From: Beroe ovata
Taxonomy: Eukaryota; Ctenophora; Nuda; Beroida; Beroidae
Length of the DNA stretch: 43,534 bases
Direction: 5' to 3'
NCBI GenBank assembly: GCA_946803715.1
Contig: CAMPET010000013.1
Coordinates: forward strand, 430,872 to 474,405
In this document: one piece after another, positions 31,990 to 43,311 of the stretch
Position numbering within the stretch: the stretch's first letter is position 1
Layout: every line of letters begins with the position of its first letter
Notes under the pieces: model-generated
Seen by the model: only the letters and a program-made list of their open reading frames with translations
Databases searched by the model: none
What the model was told of the DNA's origin: nothing
Program-made: the position numbers and the translations under genes

Positions 31990-33160
31990 GCCGAAAAATT
32001 TCGCTAGTTAGAAAAATCCTACACGAAAATCTGACAAGTATTTAGTATGTAGGACTTTGATTGCGCTATATTATTATTATGCATGTCAGAGCATACAGAG
32101 CTCTGCTTTTCGCATTCTATTCATTTATTTTTGCATGATCAATGATCAATTGAAGAGGTTGCATGTATACATCTAGTAATAGGAATAATAAAGAGTTTGT
32201 AGAAGAGAGTTGTCAGTAGAGCTCATAAAAAGAAGCAGATTGTAGTATAATTTATTGATTTAAATAGGCCAGTTTGTGAACAGCATACATGAGATGGCTT
32301 TTGGTACGGCACTGAAGTGTCTGCACTCGTGGCAATGGAGTGAGGCAGTCACGAGGTAGCTGTCACGTGATTGCTGATGGCTTATCAGAGCTGCTATGTA
32401 TGATGGAGATCCAAGCTGGATTCCAGAATCTCAACCAAAGTTGCTATATCCAGCACAGTCATGGATAATATCCAAACCAAAATCTAATCAAGTATCAAGT
32501 CCATGGAATCAATACTTATGGAATACAGTTCAGTGAAGAAGTCATGATTTTAAAACCTGCCTGCTAACTTATGAAATACAGTTCTCCATAAGGTGGCAAA
32601 GCCGTTTGAGCTCCCTGCCTACAATCATAGCCAATGGCATCAAAGTATTTGGTCATATGACCAAAGGTATCAGTCATGCTGCATGTGACATTCCACAGCG
32701 CTCATTGGGTAATGAACACTTTGAGGGCCTGAAATTTTTAGTTATTTGCCAATTTGATGCAGTTAATAACCACCAATTTTGAAATTCGTGCCGGAAAATG
32801 CAGCTAGGAATGTCAATTTGTGCTGTACCATAAGCATGTTATAGAATTACTGACATAACTCGTGCCTTCGGCACTCGTTCCATAACTTGCCTTATGCAGC
32901 AGTAGAAATGTAATGCATGATTGCCTGTAAGGTTCTGAGTCCAAATGGTCGAGGCTTCCAAAATATGCTCCAGGGAACACTGGCAGACAGCAGAGCAAGT
33001 CCTTAGTTATGTTTGCTCAATAGCTATGATTGTTCTCCTCTCAGAATCAGGGTTGGCGTGTGGTTATGTTATATTTCTTCTCAGATGTGGTTGAGCCATG
33101 ATCATGAATGGGGTAGGGTAAAAATGCCAAAAACTTGATTACGTAATGTGATCCCATACT
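31990..33160. other. Non-coding stretch with a small palindrome
   Basis: No supported gene. A hairpin-forming CTCGTGCCTTCGGCACTCG lies near 32861-32879. Frames here are short and interrupted. Confidence 0.5.
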
Positions 33161-33164
33161 CACA

Positions 33165-33480
33165 GTTTATCAGTGCCAAGGATATCCGCCATGCTTATGT
33201 TGGAGGATACAGGAGTGGTATCAGAAGGGAAAAGAGATGAGATTGTCTTGATGTGCTGATCACTCGTTAAACTGGTTGACATTATTTTCCTTCCTTTTAA
33301 ATTGCCATACCTGAAATTGATAGTATAAAGTAAAGTTTAAAACTCTTTATATACCAAGAAATTAGAAAAGGAGTCTTTATCCTGTAGTGAGATTTCAAAA
33401 GCATCCATCGAATTTAAACCAGAGAGTTTGATTGTTCTCAGTTTATATATCCACTTCTGTTCATTAACATCAAGTGATCA
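33165..33480 (-). other. Coding-like stretch, unassigned
   Basis: Two adjacent minus-strand segments look translated: one near 33460-33362 (KWIYKLRTIKLSGLNSMDAF..), ending at a GTATAT donor, and one starting after TTTCAG near 33312. After the 44-bp intron the in-phase reading stops after 16 codons, whereas a different phase stays open for about 50 codons (SDQHIKTISSLFPSD..) to a TGA near 33170. No family recognised. It could be a degraded gene. Confidence 0.25.
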
Positions 33481-33711
33481 TGGACTGCTAGGTATTTATC
33501 AGGATGAAAACTCCGTAATGTCTTTTGAAATCATCTGTTTTGCAACAGTTACGATCATCAATAAGATGTTTTCCCAATCAATAAGTGCTGTCATGGTCAC
33601 CATGGTTGATATCCAAATTCCAAGTGGGGGTCACTCAATGGTTAATAAAATTTCGCCCTGTATCCATTGACACAGTGGCGTAGTTTATGGTTAGTTCTAC
33701 CCACATTCTTC

Positions 33712-33969
33712 TTATAATAGAATTTGAACAGGTAGATGTAAATGATGTTGTGTAAAATGCACCATTCCCGGTTGCTGGCTTGAAGTTGATGTTATTGATG
33801 ATGTAGATGAGGCCTTAGACAATGATTTAACATGATACATCTGCCACATTTTGGTTCTTAACAAGGATGGGTTCCATGTGAATACTGAATTGGTCCCTTT
33901 TGAAATTTCTGAAATTTGACAAGTTTCTTCTTGTGTGATATGCCAGTACATTTGACATATGAAGGGCAC
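33712..33969 (-). other. Open frame of unknown meaning
   Basis: About 85 codons open on the minus strand, containing CQMYWHITQEETCQIS and a Ser/Thr-rich stretch before the stop. No recognised domain; splice context unclear. Reported only because composition is more protein-like than the surroundings. Confidence 0.2.
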
Positions 33970-34777
33970 TAAAAAGGTGGCTGCTCTTGAGGACTATTAA
34001 CTTGATGTTGAGAGAGGCCGAGAGCGTGAATGTTAGGTTCTCACCATAATATGTTTCAGCAACACCAGTATTGCAAGTGACTTTGATTATTCATTGAATT
34101 GCCACTCCTTAATACCCCTAACAATTTTGTTAGCAGTAATGAATGAGCCAATAATGAATGGACCATGCTAATGGTTCCATCGAGGAGTAGGCAGTAGCCT
34201 GGTCTTGCTGTTATAAGACGAAATCAACGATGAAGCCATTTAGTTGGTTTACCATCCCTCATGGATTGAAGACTTGAACTCCTTAGAAGGTCCCTTCCTT
34301 TAACTACTTACGATATGGCGAAGGTTGCAACACACGGAGGAGAGGGATATTAGATGTTTAAATACATCTAAAAAATGTCATAATTTAGCTCTGCTCATGG
34401 TCGTACTGTGTCGTAGGACAATTTGGCCCCTGACAAGGCAACTGTCGTAGTTTGTTACCGCTCCACTAGTCTGGGAGTGCTTTGCATATATACCATGATG
34501 ATAATACTACATTATTGAACACCTTATGTTAAGCAATTGCTTGATCTTAATGTTCAAACACTGAAAATGACACATTTCGACAGGATGTACATTCCGCAAC
34601 TCTGATTTATCTTAGTACAGGGAAACTAAGAGCTACTCTTAATCAAGAGTCAACAAAACCAACACTGATCCGGATTGGGTAAGCTTATTACACAGTTAAT
34701 CTGTTTTCCATTACCTTTAATGTTCGACTCAAGAATAGCATGAATTAACATCGACTGTTTTTTCTATTGAATAGGCA

Positions 34778-34818
34778 TCACTTTTTAGGCATCACTTTTT
34801 AGGCATCGTTTTTTATAG
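34778..34818 (+). repeat. Three tandem copies of ACTTTTTAGGCATC
   Basis: The word CTTTTTAGGCATC is repeated with a 14-bp period, the last copy degenerate. A related CTTTTTAGGCATT occurs twice in a 32-bp tandem near 38541-38602. Confidence 0.75.
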
Positions 34819-34860
34819 AACGACCATTCCTCACAAAATGTATTTATCCGATTCTTACAG

Positions 34861-35758
34861 ATGAAATGAGAAGAGAGTGAAGAACTTGATAGGAAATTCG
34901 ATAATGGAGAACGAAAACCGTAAGTTTATGATTTGCTCTTGCAGTTCCTTCTCTAGCAATAGAATTTTACAATGTTCGGTTGCCTGCATATTATCATCAA
35001 GGAAAAAGTGCATACATGGTAATGCTCGTTTGATCCCATTTGCTGCGCAATTTCGAACACTCCCAACAACACGGATGTGACTCCCTGGCGATATGCCAAG
35101 TTAGCAACATTTACCATCATTAATGGAGATCCTCCGCACATTCAATGTTTCTCGTATGAATGTGTGTGATGGTTATTATGTGTATGTGTGTGTACATGTA
35201 ATATGGATGTGCTTTCTTTGTTGTATGCTATAATACTTGTACATGTGGCATGTACAAAAGATGCTTCATATATTCATATTCATCAAGAAGATATTCCATA
35301 GCAATTAAATATTTCATAATGTGTGGAACGCGCGATAGAAATAACTATATAGTAAGGTCAGCTTTTTAGTGGACTGGTCACGCGCATAATATGCGCGCGG
35401 CATTCGCGCGCGCCATGACTCACATAAATTGTGCATATTGAGGAAACACCTGATGAGCAAACCTGTTAGGAAACGATAAGTTTACATCTTCCCAGCTTGT
35501 TCTAAACAACCTCTACCCTCCTCAATCAGTGGAAATGTATGTGTAGTGTATAAAATAGTACTAACACCTTCTCCCGCTATCGTTCTTATCAACCGAATTT
35601 TCGATATGATTGCGGTCATGTATAATACATCAATCGGGTGACTGGCAATGTCTATATTGATACAATTCCTCAGTTAAACCATTTGACATCATACTAAAAC
35701 ATGAGATATAGCACGATTGCGGTTCAATTGTTTTTTCATTGACACGGTAGAAACATTG

Positions 35759-35802
<44 letters not shown>

Positions 35803-37096
35803 CGCACTCACTGTTAACACCTTCGCTTCGAACAATCTACATTAGAATATGTATTATGAGCATGTCCTGATGTTCTACCTTCCATTAGAGCCTCTGCGAG
35901 CATTATAACGGCTAATATAAGAGGGTCCAAGGAGCCCAGGTAGAGAGATTCCTACCCATTAAGTTATACAATGGGGATGTCCAAATGAAATGCACATGAC
36001 GGCGAGTCTACCATGTTATGCATAATTACTCGATGTGGCACTCATAGAAGAAGAGAGTTCACCATAATATATACTGATTTGAATTGAGCTTTAGTTATAC
36101 CAAAACGTGACCTTAATCCTAGACTGGAATAACAAAAAACTTGCTCTTCTCTCTTTATGATACGCCCCCCGTTTCCCTGAAGAATGATATTGGGAAAGGT
36201 GGTTGAATGAGTATCTAAAGTTCAATATTTCACTGACAAATATCATCCTAAAGAATACAGTTACTCGAAATCGCAGCATTTGGAGATGATTACTCAATTA
36301 TACTTTATCCAGTGTTATTTGAGTAACAAGGTAATCACGGTAACTACATAGGTAGACATACATATACATATTGGTTCCCTTGCGTTTCCAGACTTACAAA
36401 ACAGTTATGAAACTGGTAAAAGCCATATACTTACTAAGTAGTTATGTAACTTACATGCGAGAAATGTGAAACAGGTTTAAGTAATTTGCTGTATCTTCTG
36501 TCATAAAAATTTCCTCGCAGCTCAACCGCCCTTTTACTCAGGGAATTTTGCGTCTGCGGAAAGCACAACTAACTCGGGAAGTGAGTAATTTCGAATATTA
36601 ATTCAATTTCTCGGTATTCATGAGTATCATGTTGGGAGGATATATTTATTTTTGAATATAAGTCTCTAATATCTCATTCCTTCAGGGGAGTCTTCCACTT
36701 CGCCACAACCAAGTGAGTATTGAGTATTATAGTCGGCAAGGGAGATTGAAACGCGTTCATTTATATTAGCTTATAATCGATTAATTGTCGATTTTTTGCG
36801 ATTTTTTCCGGAAAAATCGATTCAAAAGCGACAATTAATCGATTATAAGCGATTATAAATGAATGCGTTTCAATCTCCCTTGCCTTATAGTCTATTATTT
36901 ATAGAGTTAGATTTCAGAACGGAGCGGTTTGCAGGATTGTGTTATTGTGGACGCCGAGTACCCCATTTCAATCCATTTTGCTGTATTTAAACTGTGCATG
37001 TTTCTGGAAAAGCTTGTTAAGCGTGTGAGGTTAGGTTGGAACCAAATCATGATGCCATTAATGCCCGTGTCACTATGTACGTTCTGCGTGTGGTGA
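34861..37096 (+). CDS. Putative small-exon gene, unknown product
   Basis: A phase-consistent chain of exons with good splice sites. 34861-34919 has acceptor TTCTTACAG, ATG at 34904 and donor CC|GTAAGT. 36521-36580 has acceptor CCTCGCAG and donor A|GTGAGT. A 27-nt microexon, 36686-36712, lies between TTCAG and A|GTGAGT. 36918-37096 follows TTTCAG and is open to TGA 37094-37096. The reading begins MENENPQPPFYSGNFASAES and would be about 93 residues, Ser/Pro-rich then hydrophobic. All internal junctions are phase 1. An alternative last exon starts after TTTCAG near 37345, also phase 1. No domain recognised. The first intron is 1.6 kb, and a MITE lies in the intron before the last exon. Could be chance. 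Confidence 0.35.
35759..35800. repeat. CA microsatellite
   Basis: About 20 perfect CA units. Confidence 0.95.
36735..36884. mobile_element. hAT-like MITE: 150-bp palindrome with 8-bp target-site duplication
   Basis: Left end GGCAAGGGAGATTGAAACGC, right end GCGTTTCAATCTCCCTTGCC; the arms match for about 57 bp with few mismatches and the inner ATCGATTAATTGTCG / CGACAATTAATCGAT continues the fold. TTATAGTC occurs on both sides (36727-36734 and 36885-36892). An 8-bp duplication is the mark of hAT superfamily transposition. There is no coding capacity, so it is non-autonomous. Confidence 0.85.
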
Positions 37097-37530
37097 AACT
37101 TTCAACTGTTGTGATCAGCTTATAGGTGTACCAGTTCGAGTTTGTATGTATTTTTCTGGGCCAACTTCCTCAAGGAAGCGATGTTGGTAGTCACGTTAGA
37201 ATAAAAGCAATTCACGGTTAAGAACACTCACAACAATGAGCAGTGATCACTCGCTGATTTCTTTACCAGTTGTTTCTGTGTAGCCATTATACTATACACT
37301 GCGTGCACATTTCTAATGAAATTGTAAGAAAAAGTCGTTTCAGAACAAGCTGGATCATGTGGTATTACTATAAGAGCGACGGATAAATATTTTGGATCAT
37401 GAAATTGCTTTCGTCTGGGCTGCTATCATGTTCAACCTGTTATCTTGGCGTATATGTATTTCATGAAATAATCTCATTGCAATATTCCCCCCCCCAAATG
37501 TCTTCAGGTAAGCGACTTATTAATTAGGGA

Positions 37531-38006
37531 TCAAAATTCAAATATATTGGAGCAATTTCCATCTTGGTTATGCAACAAGTCTAGAGGGAGGAATATCATT
37601 TTGTGCTCAAATTTGGCTCGCCTTTCACCAATATCTTTTGCTACTTCCGGGATAGCTGAATGTTTCAGGTTCACCCAAACATAAATTTTTGATCCATAAC
37701 TTATATTGTGGATACTATTGATGGAGGAACCATTCTGTCGTTGTACTACATTGCGTTTAAAGAGCTCTTTCCATGTACCCAGTGTGCGGTAGTGATTATA
37801 CCTGGCCACGAAGTCCCGTTTCAGTACCTATAACCTCCACTCGCTCCACCCTGGGATAGCTGATACCACATACCACATGGTATGTGGTATGTGAACATGG
37901 TAACTTTGAAACCAGTGTCAATTGCCCGATACTCAAGTGTGCCCTCAGCGGCTACACTCAGCACATAAACTCTCTTTAGCGGAGGCAATATATATGATAT
38001 AGCCAC
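37531..38006 (-). other. Coding-like stretch, unassigned
   Basis: Minus-strand frames at 38006-37821 (KRVYVLSVAAEGTLEYRAID..) and 37820-37531 (..RYNHYRTLGTWKELFKRN.., then SKIYVWVNLKHSAIPEVAKD) look protein-like and abut in different frames. A GTATAAT donor and a TATCCCAG acceptor lie between them, but no consistent exon chain was found. No family assigned; may be a decayed gene. Confidence 0.25.
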
Positions 38007-38455
38007 ATATATTGGAATTCAGGCATACAAATCTCTCCACTTTCTCTCACATTCTATTGTGAGTGCCATGACCGCCAGTTGAGCGGGACTTTCTTCATGA
38101 ATAATGTAAATTATGCGGGAGACAAGCTATTGCTCACACCCCAACTTGCCCCAGTTGCACCTCGCTTCACCTTCTCCCCTCCCTTTATTCGTGCTTCAAA
38201 AAAACAACCTCCCACATCTCCCGCGGCCATATTATGTTCTGTGAGACTTTAGTTCATAATAACTACAGGGCATTAGTTTATCCATTCCTCTTGTACAATA
38301 CATATCCCCCTTTCTCTCGCTCAGATTATTGTCCAAACCCGTCGTTAGTACTTTCCGCTGCATTATGACTTGTCATATCCTCATTAGTTTTCATGAGATA
38401 CGGCCTCACATACACAGCATATATAATACATTCTGTTGAGTGTGTAACCTATTCA

Positions 38456-38504
38456 CAGTATAGTATAGTATAGTATAGTATAGTATAGTATAGTATAGTA
38501 TAAC
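38456..38504. repeat. TATAG pentanucleotide microsatellite
   Basis: About nine perfect copies of TAGTA/TATAG. Confidence 0.95.
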
Positions 38505-39004
38505 TCATGAGGATCTAAATTGTAGTAGTGAAAGAAAACATGCTTTTTAGGCATTGCTTCACAGTAAAACTTGCTTTTTAGGAATTGCTTCACAGTTAAA
38601 CCTAATACATTACGCTTTATGGAGCACACTCGCTGGTAATTCTACTTATCAAGTCGTCTCAATATTTGGATGATCGTTATTTGATAAGAATAAGAAGCGA
38701 AAACTTAACCTCAAATTTCCTCTACTTCAATGTTTGTTGCTCTTCATGAGCGGTTTAATTGAGAATATTAATTCGTGTTAGGGGGTGATCGAAAGAGTGA
38801 TATGAGGATAAATTGAGGATCTCAATTTTAGATACTCCATACCCGTATCATAGGCTAGCACTGTATCACGCGATTATCATGCCGGCTTGATCTCGCTTCA
38901 GTTGTAGCAGAAAGTAGACGATGATTTCTATCTGTTATCAATTTGACTGCCATTCATTGGTATTATGGTACATACATACATAGCTGTTCATACATACATA
39001 CATA

Positions 39005-39496
39005 ATTATATCCAAAAACAATTAAGAATTGTTTGAGTTACGCAGCCACTCAAATGCGTATCAATGATGTGATATGAAATTTATCCGCAGCCCCTCCGTG
39101 GCGTTGCCCTGATGTTATAAGAAGAGCCATGTTCTGTCTTGTGCAAAATAAATGCTTTTCCCATCTTGTATGGACTATGAAGTTGCACCGAGTCATGGAT
39201 GTAAAATTCTCTTACTTACCACGACAAATAAACATCCATTATAAACAAACGCTTTCTGTTTCTTTGAAGGAGTCATAATAATCAAAACTATCAGTCAAAA
39301 CTATAATTTACCAAAACTATGATTCATACGCTTGTGAAACATATAGGTGAACCACGATAAATCGCCTGTTTCTTTCAAGCACAGGTCACCAGGTCACCGC
39401 CACGGAGGGGCTGCGGATAAATTTCATATCACATCATTGATACGCATTTGAGTGGCTGCGTAACTCAAACAATTCTTAATTGTTTTTGGATATAAT
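39005..39496. mobile_element. Fold-back element with ~100-bp inverted arms
   Basis: The left arm (39005 to about 39105) starts ATTATATCCAAAAACAATTA and the right arm (about 39396-39496) is its near-perfect reverse complement, including CCGCAGCCCCTCCGTGGCG. About 290 bp lie between the arms, with no open frame of note. A CATA microsatellite adjoins the left edge. Target-site duplication not clear (possibly TA or AT). Confidence 0.75.
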
Positions 39497-39675
39497 ATCA
39501 CTGTTTTTCGTAGCTTCAAAATCGGCCAATTAAATATGCCGGAAAAATTAAGCTGCTACCTTTTTTGGTTCTCTTGATATGAGCGTTAATTAGGTACTTT
39601 GATTGATCAATTAACTAATCGAGATATCGTAGACAAGAGTCACGGCATTGCTTGATACACGCAACATTACCAACN

Positions 39676-39708
39676 TACATACATACATACATACATACAT
39701 ACATACAA
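39676..39708. repeat. CATA microsatellite
   Basis: (TACA)n directly after the N at 39675; a similar imperfect CATA tract lies at 38967-39003. Confidence 0.9.
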
Positions 39709-40010
39709 AGTAACAAACTTGTCTAATGGAGCAAGAGTTTGGGTCACGTGAAAACGTGTTATCTTAATAGTCACGTGGTGCTGTATCTCGTCTTCTGATT
39801 GGTCAGAATATCTACCCCCTTGTCTGCCATTGGTTTGTAACATCATGATAATATGATACATCTCACATATATAATGCAATAAATAGCGCGCAGCAGCAGG
39901 TGCAATGGTCTTCCCCCCCCGTCTCGTCGACAGTCGAGGTATTCATGATACATGTGTACAGCAACAGAGTGGGCTGTTACCATAATACACACAGCGCACG
40001 TGGTGTGACA

Positions 40011-40060
40011 TCTGTGTGTGTGTGTGTGTGTGTGTGNTGTGTGTGTGTGCGTGTGTTGTT
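40011..40060. repeat. TG microsatellite containing an N
   Basis: (TG)n interrupted by N at 40037. Confidence 0.95.
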
Positions 40061-40501
40061 TCGAGTGTTGCGTGTTGTTTCGAGTGTTGATATAATAGAG
40101 ATACAGTTGTCAGTTATATGTTCTGGTGCAGTGTTATATACGGCACAGATCAGTTAATAGACCGTACACATGGACAAACATATATCGGTCCAAATAGCCA
40201 TAAACCGAGGTTCTCTGAGTTTAGGGCGGGATTCTTCCCTGGTCCGTTTCCATCATATCAACTCTCACATATGTTTGACCTCATGATGTATAACCTGCAG
40301 GCCTGAATTTTATCGGCTTGCATCCCCTATTATTCAGAAGTGATCATAGAGAGAATAGATTAGAATCGAACTGATTGAGGGTTAGAATAGATAATTGATG
40401 TCGGAGTGAATGGGCTAGATTTTGATGACAACACGATCAATGACAAGTTATATTATTTGTGTATGTGTGTGTGAACTGAGAAGTGATCAGAGAGTTGAGT
40501 T

Positions 40502-40593
40502 TGTGTGTATGTGGGTGGGTGTGTGGACTGTGGGTGGGTGTGTGTTATGTGTGTAGGACGTGGGTGGGTGTGTGTATGTGGGTGGGTGACACA

Positions 40594-40660
<67 letters not shown>

Positions 40661-40680
40661 CACTCACTCCAGTTCACACA
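40502..40680. repeat. Opposed GTGGGTG and CA arrays
   Basis: A G-rich tract with repeated GGGTGGGTG words (40510-40588) runs directly into GACACACACACATAC and a long CA array (40588-40680). The TG-rich and CA-rich arms are complementary and could form a long hairpin. Confidence 0.9.
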
Positions 40681-40799
40681 CACACGCACTCTATTGAGTG
40701 CGGTGTGATCTAAGGAGTAAGGGTGGGGTATGAGAGTAGTGAATCTATGGGAATTGAGAGGCGAGAGTGGTACCGACACACATACCCACACGCCATTAT

Positions 40800-42640
40800 C
40801 AAATGATAATAACATAATGGAGCAGAATAATTATATTTATAACAGCTGTTATAGTTCATGATATATCGCATACTATACTACTCCTGGTTTATGACTTGTC
40901 TATATAAGAGGTCTGGTGGGAAATGCAGTGTGTAGTGCTCATCTGAGATATTTTAATGGTCAGTTCAGAATCATAATATATCATGTCAATAGATATTCGC
41001 CTCCTTTTGTTGTCAGCCCAAACTCATTAGAAATTAATACAGCTTTCACACACATTACATAATCAAACCTCTTTCTACAATGGTTTGGTCACCTTATCTC
41101 ACATAATGTTACATCGCCAGAATAGAGTGATATTGCATTTTCACGTCCCCCCCTCACCTCCCCTACTTCGCTCTCTTGTTTCCCAACACCCACTCTTGTT
41201 TTTATACCACTGTTATTTGTGGCGCCCACGTGTCGGTGTGTTATCACCGCCTGGCAAATTTCCAGAACCACCGATTGATGTCGCTAAGATGAAATTATGC
41301 GAGGTTATTTCCACACGAGCGTGCTCCTTTATAATATGTACCCCCCATCGATCAGTTCGATTTATCATACACCGCGTGATCATTAGTTCCCTATTCGATA
41401 TCTATAATTCATGTTATATCTATTATTTAACGATCATGCATTTATAGTGATATATTACACGCACACAGAATGTTGTGATCGTATACCCTGATCTCGCCCA
41501 TGGCTCCTGTAAATGATGGATATTGAATAATCAAACACGTGCGCTCCAATACTCTCTTTTGTCATTATAATCCCGGCTCCTCTCGTATGCTATCGAAATG
41601 CGCGCGCGCGTCTCACCCCACATTTTCGTCCTAGTCTCATATTATCTCTACATCCTATATTGTATATGTTTGTAACGCGATATATAATATGGTATGTTAT
41701 ATGCGAGTTGTGTTGTTAATGGTGGTTAATCACGTGACCAAGATGGTGGAGTCACGTGACCTGTGCATGGTCACGTGACTACCACTACAATCACGAGACT
41801 GTCTCTGAGGGAATGCGTGCGAATCCATTGGTTACAATGACCTCACTGGATGTGTCTCGCGCGTTGTCTATGGATAACACGTGACCATTTTCGCAACCAC
41901 GTGACAGTCACTGGTGGAGCGCGTGCACCTTTATTCCTTGAATATATATGCTATGTTAATATCATATCACGCAAATGAAATTGCGGTCGAAGGATTGCAT
42001 TACAGGGAAGAATATATGTACATGACTGTTTATGTGTGTGTGCTCGACGAAACGTTTGAATAAAATATTTGTGTCTGTGCGTGTGTGTGTGCGTGTGCGT
42101 TGAGGTAGCCGTTTTATTCTGTGAATATACTTCATGAAAAGATATATTTCAGAAAAGAATATATTTTCGTTTTCATGTTTCTCCTCCTTTTTCCTGGAAT
42201 CGCATATATCAATTCACCTTTGACAATTCACCTTTCTTTGAAGTAACGAGAAATAAAATTTGAATGGCGTTGCTTTGATGAGAAGTGCAGTTAAACTTTT
42301 CCCTAGAAATTTGAGAGCTGTAGATATTTATAATCAACCTAGCATATCACAAGTCGCAATCTTCTCCACATTTTTACTGAACATAAATCCCCCAAATCCG
42401 GCGAATTGGGGTACCTACTTTGCACAGTATCAGTAATGAAAGCAATAGATAATTGGTTGTTATAATTGAGAACCGCGGTATCTGGTATGACTGACATTTC
42501 ATAGTGTCTCAAGATACCAGTTCCACAGCAGGTTTATTGGTGTGCCTAAATGAGCGTTTCTATAAAACACTCTGACATCTATTCCAATCTCTTTTTTTAG
42601 CTAGTGAGGCTCAGTTCGATACTTCGTCTAAATTCCTTAT
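40800..42640. other. Intergenic stretch with no supported gene
   Basis: AT-rich, interrupted by pyrimidine-rich tracts around 41140-41200 and the CACGTG cluster at 41731. No exon chain recognised. Confidence 0.5.
41731..41903. promoter_or_regulatory. Cluster of five CACGTG palindromes
   Basis: CACGTG at 41731-41736, 41753-41758, 41772-41777, 41878-41883 and 41898-41903; most are embedded in TCACGTGAC, the extended palindrome favoured by USF/MITF/TFEB-type factors. CAAGATGG at 41739 resembles a YY1 site. The nearest candidate gene lies more than 3 kb away. Confidence 0.55.
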
Positions 42641-42706
42641 TTTGTATTTCATGTTAGTATCCGGCAGTATTAATTACAGTTGCTCCTGCATGTATGCGGT
42701 GTGCGA

Positions 42707-42719
42707 TGTTGTGTGTGTG

Positions 42720-42765
<46 letters not shown>

Positions 42766-42870
42766 TGTGTTNCTGCGTGTGTGTGTGTGTGTTTGTGTGT
42801 GCGTGTATGTATATGTGTGTGTTTAATGTGTTTGTGTGTGTGTGCGTGTGTGTGTGTACTGTGTTTTTGT
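42707..42870. repeat. TG/TA microsatellite
   Basis: (TG)n, a short (TA)n at 42719-42732, then degenerate TG with TTTG and GCGTG variants; N at 42772. Confidence 0.95.
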
Positions 42871-43037
42871 GATGATCGATGTACATGATTTTACAAATAT
42901 ACTGTCATCACTCCAATGTCTGTATATGATATGACTTGATCATGTGCTGTACAGTTTTCTGTGATGTTCAGATAATCGGTATGTCGGACAGGATTTCTTA
43001 TGTTTTGTTTTCAGAATATTTTTCATCGCGCCAACAC

Positions 43038-43143
43038 GCACAAACAAACAAACAAACGCACACACATACACAATACACATACACACACACCCATACACAC
43101 ACACGCACACACACACACGCACACACCCATACACACACACACA
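43038..43143. repeat. CA-rich microsatellite
   Basis: CAAA tetranucleotides followed by (CA)n with CACCCATA and CACGCA interruptions. Confidence 0.95.
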
Positions 43144-43311
43144 ACAAAGATATCGATAAACTCAGTAAATAGTGTTGCATATTTCTCTGAAACAGTGCTA
43201 GTCTTGTGCTGTATTATTATGTCTTCACAGGTTTTTTCGACCTTGTAGGAGTTCACCACAGTAACACTCCAGAACATCGCCCGTTTAAAAAGGGATGAGG
43301 ATTCACAGTGT

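Noticed and set aside
37862-37892. Palindrome CATACCACATGGTATGTGGTATG as an operator
   Set aside because: Short imperfect inverted repeat inside a coding-like segment; no supporting context.
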